Assembly: GCF_901709675.1 (NCBI RefSeq)
Contig: NC_051098.1
Coordinates: 12,927,918-12,991,917 of the forward strand
Length of the DNA: 64,000 nucleotides
DNA from: Syngnathus acus
Taxonomy: Eukaryota > Chordata > Actinopteri > Syngnathiformes > Syngnathidae
Direction: 5' to 3'
A program made the translations under genes and the position numbers. Positions 58,801-64,000 of this stretch are shown here, piece after piece. Every line of letters starts with the position of its first letter. Position 1 is the stretch's first letter. Below the pieces are notes generated by a model, which ran no database searches, was not told the DNA's origin, and was given only the letters and a program-made list of their open reading frames with translations.

Positions 58801-60381
58801 ACATTAAGACGAGTACGATTTTGAACAACATTTCTGTCACGGCACCTGGCGAGAGAAAATGGAGCCCAAAGCGGAAAAAGCACGTCTTCCTTCTGACTGG
58901 TCAAGTAATTCCCAAGTCTGCAGGACATGATTGTTAGTGGCGCACCATCGATTGGAACTCAAATCCAATGAAAAACCGCTTGAGGTTTTCTACCGACCCG
59001 TGATGTTCTTCTACTTGGGTGGGCTGCAGTATGCGGCGGCGAATAGATGCCTCGGCACAACTTTACTTCCCCCTCGAGATGCATAAAATGTTTGGTTTTG
59101 CCATTCCGAGCACATTCCGCATTTGGAATTAAAGAGCATCCGGTGACGAAGCAGCCGCTCGAGACGGCCGTGTTTGCATTTAAAAAAAGTGTCTGATTTT
59201 TTTGTTTGTTTTTTATTTTCACCCTCCTTCCGCTGATCTGTTTGCAGAATCAACAGAAAACAGACACGGCTTTTTATTTGTCCGCCTGGAAAAACGGGCC
59301 TCCTGCAAATCGTCGCTGGCAGACTGACAGCTATTTATTGATGATAACCAACCCTTGAAACAAGCTCAGAGAATCTTTTTTTTTTTTTTTTTTTTGCTTT
59401 AGAGACCTGTATCTAAAATTAAAACTAAGCAGACACTCCAATAGGGACACTTAAACGATCCGGTGAGAGCCAATAAATGACCGGTCCGCACAATTCCTTG
59501 ACAAGGACCTTAATTGGTCTCACCAGAAGACGTGTGACTCATTTGAAGTTGAACGTCGTGGTCGTCTGTCACTCACCAGACGCCGTTAAAAGGTACATGA
59601 CGGCGGGGCGAAAAAAGCACGGTGGTCAAAAGAGCAGAGGGGGGTGGGGGGGTTCACGAGGAGAGGACATTATCGGAGACTTCCGTCCGCTTTTATGCAG
59701 CCACTTGACATTTCCGTTAATTAAGCGCTCCAGACGCAATGAGTAGGATGCCATTAATTCGGCATTAATGGATCGATGTGTCATTACGGGCCGCGCTAAA
59801 TGAATTACGACGGCAGACGGGGAGATTTATGACAGAGTGCTTCCGGCCCCTGCTCGGACCGATCCCGACCAAGATATTAGTCATCCGGGCGGTTGTGGCG
59901 CTGACAAGCGACGGCAGCCTGAGCGCCGGCTGTGATGGATGAGCGGGATTCAAATCCGGATCTCGGCGGGCAGCTCGTGAAGTTGAAGATGGTGGCGGTG
60001 GTGCCAACTTGGAAGATGCAATGAAGGATGCTCGCAAGACGGGAATTTTGTTTTTGCGCCGGCTCGCCATCATAACGACGTTATTTAACCGCGCGTTTCA
60101 TACGTGACAATCTACTGAACATAATTACAATAACAATATTTAAAGGCAGTTACAAACTTTTTTGAAAGGCGTACCTTCACTCCGGTAGTCCTCCTGAGAG
60201 CCAAGGAGACTGAGCGCCGGATGAGGGTGACCGGCGAAGACGGGCCAGTCGGGCGGCGCCGCCAGCCCGCCGCCGTACTGCTGCCGGTTTCGTCCGCGGG
60301 GGTTGGACAGCGACGACGAGCTCTCGGTTTTCATGCGGAGCACGGCGGCGTACGAGATGGGCCGCGACGCCCACGCCAAGT
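29721..60381 (-). CDS. cntn5: cntn5 (contactin-5), 22 exons from the post-signal segment to the GPI signal, stop and 3' UTR
   Basis: Twenty-two exons joined by GT-AG introns form one open frame of 3,233 nt (about 1,077 residues; human CNTN5 has 1,100). Order: a low-complexity N-terminal segment (exon 1), Ig1-Ig6 (exons 2-13, two per domain, each with its C...W...C core), FN3 1-4 (exons 14-21), and a GPI-signal exon ending [12 protein letters not shown]-stop (exon 22). Diagnostic CNTN5 strings include [62 protein letters not shown] and [15 protein letters not shown]. Contactin-5 is known as a GPI-linked neuronal adhesion molecule of the immunoglobulin superfamily that partners with amyloid-precursor-like proteins and Caspr-type proteins and helps wire sensory circuits. 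Several N-glycosylation sequons are visible (NGTQ, NVSK, NDSQ, NASR, NGTR, NETS). The signal-peptide and 5' UTR exons are not in the window. The whole visible gene spans about 31 kb, far less than in mammals. Confidence 0.95.
30301..30389 (-). CDS. cntn5: cntn5 visible exon 22 (GPI-attachment signal and stop)
   Basis: Encodes [20 protein letters not shown], then VLLVPSASW and a TGA stop at 30301-30303. A small-residue region (SG) followed by a short hydrophobic tail with no charged end is a GPI-attachment signal; human CNTN5 ends LLLALMIPSTSW. The acceptor is CTGTCAG. The exact omega residue is not certain. Confidence 0.94.
30390..31147 (-). other. cntn5 intron 21
   Basis: GT-AG intron of 758 nt between FN3-4 and the GPI exon. 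It contains a short TATATA run (30572-30585) and an 8-bp inverted repeat around 30931-30952. No coding signal. Confidence 0.8.
31148..31316 (-). CDS. cntn5: cntn5 visible exon 21 (FN3-4, second part)
   Basis: Encodes [40 protein letters not shown] and [16 protein letters not shown]. The YVIEVRA.SEGGDG..SSQIR string is the FN3-4 signature. The acceptor GGCGCCGCAG has no real pyrimidine tract and the upstream intron is 82 nt. The donor is TCCG|GTAGGC. Confidence 0.95.
31399..31511 (-). CDS. cntn5: cntn5 visible exon 20 (FN3-4, first part)
   Basis: Encodes [20 protein letters not shown], then [18 protein letters not shown]. It matches human [20 protein letters not shown] in spacing. The acceptor is CTCTTCAG and the donor ATG|GTAACC, phase 0. 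Confidence 0.94.
31605..31791 (-). CDS. cntn5: cntn5 visible exon 19 (FN3-3, second part)
   Basis: Encodes [38 protein letters not shown] and on to [20 protein letters not shown]. The LTGLEGN-type turn and NIGQGPAS loop fit FN3-3. The acceptor is CGTGACCAG and the donor GCCC|GTAAGT. Confidence 0.95.
32033..32142 (-). CDS. cntn5: cntn5 visible exon 18 (FN3-3, first part)
   Basis: Encodes [20 protein letters not shown], then [17 protein letters not shown]. The acceptor is GTGTGCAG and the donor GAG|GTGCAC, a non-optimal donor supported by the frame match with human GRPQGFE|VGYWK. Only 76 nt of intron separate it from exon 17. Confidence 0.92.
32219..32453 (-). CDS. cntn5: cntn5 visible exon 17 (FN3-2, second part)
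   Basis: Encodes [40 protein letters not shown] and on to [20 protein letters not shown], ending VVVIYSAEG. It is the longest exon (235 nt) and nearly identical to human over the core. The acceptor is CCGTTCCAG and the donor GGCG|GTGAGC. Confidence 0.97.
33126..33195 (-). repeat. possible tRNA-like (SINE head) sequence
   Basis: The minus strand contains CCAGGTTCGATCCCCCC, a good B-box-like motif, preceded by a GCGGCTCGTCACTAAAGGGC stretch. No full cloverleaf could be drawn by eye, so this is not called a tRNA gene. Confidence 0.3.
34734..34853 (+). mobile_element. LINE reverse transcriptase fragment ending in poly(A)
   Basis: The plus strand encodes [17 protein letters not shown] at 34734-34784. 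It is followed within about 30 nt by a 37-nt A-run (34817-34853). The piece is too short to classify; the poly(A) may be a retroposition tail or a coincidental A-run. Confidence 0.65.
37235..37305 (-). CDS. cntn5: cntn5 visible exon 16 (FN3-2, first part)
   Basis: A short exon (71 nt) encoding [24 protein letters not shown]. The Trp of the FN3 core and an NVS sequon are present. The acceptor is GCTCTTCAG and the donor GAG|GTAAGC, phase 0. Confidence 0.95.
37423..37572 (-). CDS. cntn5: cntn5 visible exon 15 (FN3-1, second half)
   Basis: Encodes [20 protein letters not shown], then [20 protein letters not shown] and SRGVRTKEA. The [21 protein letters not shown] string is characteristic. The acceptor is GTCGCAG and the donor GCTG|GTACCC. 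Confidence 0.96.
38134..38292 (-). CDS. cntn5: cntn5 visible exon 14 (FN3-1, first half)
   Basis: Encodes [38 protein letters not shown] and [15 protein letters not shown]. The GPPGPPG hinge between Ig6 and FN3-1 is typical of contactins. The acceptor is CCTCGCAG and the donor ACGG|GTAATT, phase 1. Confidence 0.96.
38378..38436 (-). mobile_element. tRNA-derived SINE-like fragment
   Basis: The minus strand reads CAAGTGGTTGGCACATTTGC, then CTCGCAGCTCTGAGGTTCTG and GGTTCCAATC. This resembles tRNA A- and B-box sequences and the heads of common teleost SINEs. No tail is seen. Confidence 0.55.
39009..39129 (-). CDS. cntn5: cntn5 visible exon 13 (Ig6, second half)
   Basis: Encodes [20 protein letters not shown], then [20 protein letters not shown]. 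The acceptor region is TTTGCAGCAG, so splicing could use either AG; the upstream AG keeps an extra Gln (start 39129), the downstream AG starts at 39126. The donor is CGAG|GTGAGC. Confidence 0.94.
39130..39619 (-). other. cntn5 intron 12
   Basis: A 490-nt GT-AG intron that splits Ig6. No repeat or conserved element is recognised. Confidence 0.8.
39620..39807 (-). CDS. cntn5: cntn5 visible exon 12 (Ig6, first half)
   Basis: Encodes [38 protein letters not shown] and on to [14 protein letters not shown]. Human CNTN5 has VGESIVLNCKAIHDASLDV and GGHFESI in the same places. The acceptor is GTGCTTGCAG and the donor AAA|GTAAGC, phase 0. Confidence 0.96.
39925..40052 (-). CDS. cntn5: cntn5 visible exon 11 (Ig5, second half)
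   Basis: Encodes [20 protein letters not shown], then [20 protein letters not shown] and WVK. It has two adjoining sequons (NNT, NAS) and the second Cys. The acceptor is GTGCGGCAG and the donor AAAG|GTAAGC. Confidence 0.94.
41593..41634 (-). repeat. short reverse-oriented piece of the same repeat
   Basis: CGTGATTGACTGGCAACCTG followed by TCCCAGGTGTAC is the complement of the repeat's 3' part. Too short for certainty. Confidence 0.35.
42175..42410 (+). repeat. palindromic dispersed repeat, copy 1
   Basis: Contains GGCGGCCATTTTGCCACTTG, then CAACCAATCACGGCTCAGCT and its near complement GAGCTGTGATTGGTTG, forming a hairpin around 42347-42399. The 5' part (AGGACGTCAACCCCCATTAA) is also typical of a fish repeat. 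Confidence 0.5.
43425..43569 (-). CDS. cntn5: cntn5 visible exon 10 (Ig5, first half)
   Basis: Encodes [20 protein letters not shown], then [20 protein letters not shown] and DRRIQPTK. It holds the first Cys and Trp of Ig5. The acceptor is GCCTCACAG and the donor AAAAG|GTAGGC, phase 2. Confidence 0.95.
43570..44895 (-). other. cntn5 intron 9
   Basis: A 1.3-kb intron between Ig4 and Ig5. It has an AT-rich block (43640-43790) and a second copy of the palindromic repeat (about 44640-44810). Confidence 0.8.
44640..44810 (+). repeat. palindromic dispersed repeat, copy 2
   Basis: GGCGGCCATTTTGCAACTTG, AAAATGACATCACTGTTGCT and CACAACCAATCACGGCTCAG match the 42.3-kb copy in the same orientation; the second hairpin arm is missing. 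Confidence 0.5.
44896..45025 (-). CDS. cntn5: cntn5 visible exon 9 (Ig4, second half)
   Basis: Encodes [20 protein letters not shown], then [20 protein letters not shown] and KIL. The acceptor is GCGTTCAAG and the donor TTAG|GTACAC; 130 nt. Only 94 nt of intron separate it from exon 8. Confidence 0.96.
45120..45256 (-). CDS. cntn5: cntn5 visible exon 8 (Ig4, first half)
   Basis: Encodes [20 protein letters not shown], then [20 protein letters not shown]. The [17 protein letters not shown] string is a contactin Ig4 signature. The acceptor is CTTCCAG and the donor CAG|GTACAA, phase 0. Confidence 0.96.
45257..47516 (-). other. cntn5 intron 7
   Basis: A 2.3-kb intron between Ig3 and Ig4. AT-rich stretches and an A-run near 47273-47284; nothing else recognised. 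Confidence 0.75.
47517..47698 (-). CDS. cntn5: cntn5 visible exon 7 (Ig3, second half)
   Basis: Encodes [37 protein letters not shown] and on to [20 protein letters not shown]. It holds the core Trp and second Cys of Ig3. The acceptor is CTCGTCACAG and the donor TATA|GTAAGT; 182 nt. Confidence 0.96.
48297..48402 (+). repeat. dispersed teleost-type repeat, second copy
   Basis: CCATCTGTCCATGCATTCCG, GGCTGGAGTCTTTCCAGATT and GGTCGACGGTCAATCACAGC follow the same order as the 11.6-kb copy. Strongly drifted. Confidence 0.45.
49645..49828. repeat. compound (CA)n-(CCACACACA)n-(CA)n array
   Basis: A 184-nt array: perfect CA at both ends and about nine 9-nt CCACACACA units in the centre. Plus-strand frames give His-Thr repeats with no coding meaning. 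Confidence 0.95.
50066..50168 (-). CDS. cntn5: cntn5 visible exon 6 (Ig3, first half)
   Basis: Encodes [20 protein letters not shown], then [14 protein letters not shown]. It matches human [15 protein letters not shown]. The acceptor is CTTTTCCAG and the donor GGCAA|GTAAGT, so Asn is split AA|T with the next exon. Confidence 0.95.
50169..53172 (-). other. cntn5 intron 5
   Basis: A 3.0-kb intron between Ig2 and Ig3. It contains a 16-bp perfect palindrome (50415-50430), an inverted-repeat element (about 51040-51302) and a strongly AT-rich block (52960-53150) next to the exon 5 donor. Confidence 0.8.
51040..51302. repeat. inverted-repeat element with TACCGATACC ends
   Basis: The left part carries CATACCGATACCTAGTACCG and the right part GATACCTGGTATCGGTAGTG, near complements about 210 nt apart. 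The middle has CGGCGCCACCTATTGCCTAG. It resembles a non-autonomous DNA transposon. Confidence 0.5.
53173..53376 (-). CDS. cntn5: cntn5 visible exon 5 (Ig2, second half)
   Basis: Encodes [35 protein letters not shown] and on to [20 protein letters not shown], ending PLTLRTD. It is among the best conserved parts of the gene. The acceptor is TGTGGCAG and the donor GACG|GTGAGA; 204 nt, phase 1 both sides. Confidence 0.96.
53377..55312 (-). other. cntn5 intron 4
   Basis: A 1.9-kb intron splitting Ig2. AT-rich sequence at 54,720-54,790; otherwise nothing recognised. Confidence 0.75.
55313..55408 (-). CDS. cntn5: cntn5 visible exon 4 (Ig2, first half)
   Basis: Encodes [20 protein letters not shown], then [12 protein letters not shown]. 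The [17 protein letters not shown] string is nearly identical to human CNTN5. The acceptor is TGTTGCAG and the donor CCAG|GTAAGA; 96 nt, phase 1 both sides. Confidence 0.96.
55409..58397 (-). other. cntn5 intron 3
   Basis: A 3.0-kb intron between Ig1 and Ig2. It holds an unclassified GATTAATCG-containing repeat (about 56,690-56,960), two long A-runs (57368-57396, 57553-57573) and a T-run at 57101-57118. Confidence 0.8.
58398..58573 (-). CDS. cntn5: cntn5 visible exon 3 (Ig1, second half)
   Basis: Starts at CCCGCAG|C TGG and encodes [20 protein letters not shown] through [20 protein letters not shown] and LQFA. It supplies the core Trp and second Cys of Ig1 and two sequons (NGT, NVS). The donor is T|GTGAGT, phase 1. 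The intron separating it from exon 2 is only 69 nt. Confidence 0.95.
58643..58775 (-). CDS. cntn5: cntn5 visible exon 2 (Ig1, first half)
   Basis: Encodes [20 protein letters not shown], then a run of five Gly, and [18 protein letters not shown]. This is the A-C strands of Ig1 with the first core Cys. The acceptor is CTACATAG. The donor CAG|GTCATC is weak; a second in-frame GT lies 6 nt upstream. The last codon is split AG|C. Confidence 0.93.
58776..60174 (-). other. cntn5 intron 1
   Basis: A 1.4-kb intron with a T-run (59373-59394) and a G-rich patch (59638-59652). No exon is seen. Confidence 0.75.
60175..60381 (-). CDS. cntn5: cntn5 visible exon 1 (pre-Ig1 low-complexity segment)
   Basis: Encodes [20 protein letters not shown], then [18 protein letters not shown] and on to [10 protein letters not shown]. 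It lines up with the human segment containing TSYAALLRIKKSSSSSL, a region peculiar to contactin-5 between the signal peptide and Ig1. The acceptor is TTGGTGGCAG and the donor GAAG|GTACGC; 207 nt, phase 1 in and phase 1 out. The sequence diverges in the second half, as expected for a disordered segment. Confidence 0.85.
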
Positions 60382-63300
60382 CTGCCACCAAGAAAAACCC
60401 GATAAAATTAATAAAAATAAGAAATAAAATAAATAAATAAAATCATAAAAAGATAATTAATAAAAAAATTAAAAGTGCAACAAAAGAATAAAAAGAGGAT
60501 TAAATAGTTACAAATTCAAACAAGGTTTTACGCTCAACATATGCCGCCACATCGTTATCCTTAAATGAATGATAAGCGACACCTTTTTCACAATTTAAAC
60601 CTTTTGGCGCTTGTTTCGAGACGGCAATGAAATTCAATCCCGAGTGGAAGAGCGCCAAACGTGTTATTTTGTCACTATGAATATAACAAGAATAAATGAC
60701 CTAAGCTGGAAAGTCACAGATGGTGCCGATGAGCGGCGGAACACGGAACGCCGCGAGATACACGCAAAACATTCCGAGTTGGGCCGCAGTCAGAGTTGTG
60801 TGAGGAGGTGGAGTGGGATGTGATTAGAACGCAACACAAGCCAAGTAGTAATCTCGAGACTCTCGGGTAAGCCTGGGCTAAGAACAAAACAGAGCGTGTG
60901 ATTACTGCCGTCCGTGTATTACACCAAAGAGACTTCACGTGGACAAGAAAATTAGCTCGTTCAGAGCAAGAAATGTGACCGATATTATTTTCTGAGACAG
61001 ATGCCGTTTTCGATATTTGGCAAGATAAAATTCCAATAAACAATTAATCGGCCAAATAAGGGATAAGAAAGTTAATCTCTCAAATATTAACAAAGATTAA
61101 TCAGTTAAATAATTTTAACAAATCAGAACTGAAGAAAATAACTTCAACAATCGGTCGTTTAATTAAAAAAAAAACAATCGACAAATAATGAAAAAAAAAC
61201 ACAAAAAAACACAACCAAATAATTTTAACTGAAGAAAATAACATCAACAATTAAGAAATGAATACTTTGTGCTATAGTAAATCTGGAAAACGCTATATCA
61301 AACTTTTATCTCCAATCGACTTGACGACTTTTTGACTGGATTTCCTAAAAAGAGCATCAAACAGCTCCAGAGACAAATGTCTTACAAACCGCAGTATCCC
61401 CGACCAGCAAAGCGCTTTGGTAAATTGCATCACTTAGCTTTTGTAATTGTAGACCGTTTGCTCTTACATTGACGCTTTGGCGTCAAGCACGGATTAGATT
61501 GTCGCCTATTGTGTAAGCATTGTGTTCCGTGAAAGAGCAAGCGGCAAAAGGTCATTTGATTTATTCGCGTCAAGAACGTCAGGGTGGGCTAAAGCTAAAT
61601 CCTGACAAATACATCATAGCAGAAAAAAAAAAAAGAACACCCTCTTTTGTTGCGCTATTAAAGCTCACGTCCACCCTCTTACTCTTGTGAAAACTGTTAC
61701 CTTCATCTGATAAAAGCGACGACCCTTTGTCGACCCTTTGTCGATCCGTACCTTTCAGAAGCGGCGGCAAAGTGGAAAAATGCTGATGGCGATGTAAAAG
61801 GACGCACCGAATTCAATTTGTGCCCATTGTTGACGAAAGGTCTTGATAACGCCGCCTTCGTGATAACATCTTTTTGAGCAATATAAATCTGATGACCATA
61901 TATCTGCTACTTTTTTTTTAAACAGAAATTTCTTGGTACTTTACTTCAGTTAACATTAGCGCATTTAGCATTGTTTAGCTAGGCTAACAACAAGGTTAGC
62001 GAGACATTAGCGCATTTAGCATTTTTTGCTAGGCAAATGACAACGTTAGCAAGGCTAAAGGAACATATATTACGTTGTGACTAATTTCCATCCATCCATC
62101 CATCCATCCATCCATCCATCCATCCATCCAAGCCAGGCATGCAAATTAGCCACCATGGCGAGAGATGAGGCTAAAACGGCACGTCAGGGGGGGGGAAACC
62201 TACGGACAAGATTAGCGACTAGGTGGCGGCTCCAGACTCGGGAGCAAAGAATTAATGGGAATTACGTACAGTAAGTACGTAAGAAGCTGGCGGGAGCCCG
62301 AGCAGATGAGAATGATTAGTCGACGGAGCGTGAGATTAATGAAGACCTTCACGGGGGAGAATCTATTGACTGAAGCTGATTAGGCTGGAGTACATTTATT
62401 CAGTGAAATATCCTCCATAGAGTTGCCGGCCATGAATCATTTTCATCTGGGCTCCTCGGCTGTTGAAATCTTTTTTGACTCAATCCTCACGCTCGCTTAA
62501 AGGTTGCCCCGCTAGCTTGACGGAGCTTTATTTGGAGGCCGGGCCGGGCCGAGCAAAACACACAGCTGGGAATTTACATTAAATGAAATGATAAGGCAAA
62601 CATCTTTTGACAGAGAAGACGAGGGCGGATCACGCTTTCTTTGTTGTAGTAATCCCTCGGGCAAAAAGACAGAAACTATGAAAATAGTCACTCCTACTCT
62701 GTTTTAATAAACTGACTGGAGATAACATAGGCTTTTAATGTCGAATTTGTTTTCGACATGGTGGACAAAGATGGCAACACCTGCTTCATGCTTCCGGCTC
62801 CAGCTGAAAGCTGTGCGGCTCATGAAAATGTTTTAACCGGCGCTGGCATCCACACACAGACACCCACCCAAAAATGTTAGATTCCGAATCCAAAGCCGAT
62901 TTTATTTACTGGGCTGAAGTTGTGAGTACAAGGGTCCTCCTGCCAGTTGGAGGAAGGCCACTATCCCCTGGTGGCGCCACCAAAAATAGAACCCAAGGTG
63001 TGGGAAATGGCAACCGATTCTTTATTCTATGCCTCAGATGAAGCGTGACACGGCGAGAATAATCTAATGCGGGCCGTTACAAAAGCGAAAGGAAATAATG
63101 TAAGAAGAAAATATTAATGATGACGCTGTGGATAAAAAGCAAAACAACAACAGGCAAAGACTAACGAGAGATTTTTTAGGGGGATTTCATTCAATAGCGC
63201 AAGCGCATCTGCAGATCAGAGTCCATCATGCTTTCACATGTACTACGTCAAAATCCATCAATTTTCCCAAAGCGTATTTGCGGCGAGTGACACCTTCGCC

Positions 63301-64000
63301 CTTGGCCAAAGTGGCGTCGCGCATCAGCTGTGCGGCGCGAGGCGTCTCTATTCCCTGGAAGCCACTTCTTTGAAATGTAGACACCTCCGAGGGACAGCCC
63401 AATTATGCTTCCCGCTTCAATCGGCATCGGGCCAGAGAGCAAACTGGCCCCGATGCTGCTGCCACTTTGTAAACATGAGCGAGGCGCGTTAAAAAACCCG
63501 CCGCCGTACGCTCGTCTGGAGAAACGTGGGCGAACAAGGAGCGGATAGCCAAGCGACAGAGTCAAATTATAATTCGGGATGGAAAGAAGAGAGGCGCAGG
63601 CGTCCTCCAAAGTGGGGATATTTTGGAATGTTCCACGAGAACAATGGGGCAATAATCCATTACGACGGCAGTCATGTCGGAAGTATGGCGGTGCATAAAA
63701 GGTACAATCACACCCCCGGGGCCGTCTGAAGCGGCACGCTCAAGCCTATGGAGCCTTTGTGACAGCTGTCGCTGCTAAACTCGGCGCAAAAGGCGCCGCT
63801 TTCCCGTTTGGCCGGGCAGGGGTGCTCCGCATTTTGGGGGCCCGGGGAGTCCTTAAAAAAGATTTTTTGTTTTGTTCCAAGGACAATCCGAATGGCAATT
63901 AAATATGTCAAACTAATGTGTGGCCATGCTGTAAAGGCCACGGGAGGTTTGTGGTCACTTGTCAAAGTTGGCTAACAAAGACAAATTTTCAAAGAATTGT
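60382..64000 (-). other. cntn5 upstream intron (open at the right edge)
   Basis: 3.6 kb upstream of the first recognised exon. It has an AT-rich block with direct repeats (about 61,100-61,260), a two-copy TTAGC-rich tandem repeat (61952-62054), a CCAT tract (62088-62130) and a CTCF-like site near 62945. I saw no signal-peptide exon on the minus strand. Confidence 0.65.
62088..62130. repeat. (CCAT)n microsatellite
   Basis: About 10 perfect CCAT units. Confidence 0.95.

Noticed and set aside
60714-61043. Candidate signal-peptide exon of cntn5 (frame starting MFIGILSCQ)
   Set aside because: The hydrophobic core is too short, there is no supported donor in the needed phase, and it does not resemble contactin signal peptides.

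Overview
This is a vertebrate genomic window, most likely from a teleost fish with a compact genome. The evidence is spliced genes with GT-AG introns, microsatellites and poly(A) tracts, fragments of teleost-type repeats (LINE reverse transcriptase, hAT-like and tRNA-SINE-like pieces), and two recognisable vertebrate genes. It is not bacterial: almost all of the long open frames are chance or low-complexity frames. The lineage within teleosts cannot be fixed from the sequence alone.

Both genes read on the minus strand. The right half (about 29.7-60.4 kb) holds nearly all of contactin-5 (cntn5), a GPI-anchored neural cell-adhesion protein. I could place 22 consecutive coding exons that join in one open frame (3,233 nt, about 1,077 residues): a low-complexity N-terminal segment, six Ig domains, four FN3 domains and a C-terminal GPI-attachment signal with stop codon. 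Only the signal-peptide exon or exons are missing; they should lie beyond the right edge. The left third (1-20.4 kb) holds the 5' part of arhgap42 (a GRAF-family RhoGAP): exon 1 with the start codon at 20,432, then exons 2-6 and the first 19 nt of exon 7 at the left edge. Together these encode about 205 residues, most of the BAR domain. The PH, RhoGAP and SH3 domains lie outside the window.

The order cntn5 then arhgap42, same strand, matches the human 11q22 neighbourhood, so this is conserved synteny. The two genes do not form a pathway. Contactin-5 acts at the neuronal surface, and ARHGAP42 is a cytoplasmic, membrane-curvature-binding GAP for Rho. The intergenic gap is only about 9 kb, and cntn5, which spans more than a megabase in human, is packed here into about 31 kb, with several introns of 69-117 nt.

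The rest is introns and one intergenic stretch with microsatellites, dispersed non-autonomous repeats and LINE remnants. Items worth a second look are the phase-1 domain-boundary introns of cntn5, competing splice sites (a 6-nt tandem donor and a NAGNAG acceptor), a fold-back element duplicated in arhgap42 intron 4, degenerate GGGTTTCAAG-type arrays, a convergent pair of perfect CTCF-core matches in arhgap42 intron 1, and three separate remnants of the same reverse-transcriptase motif. I found no wholly new biological system here.
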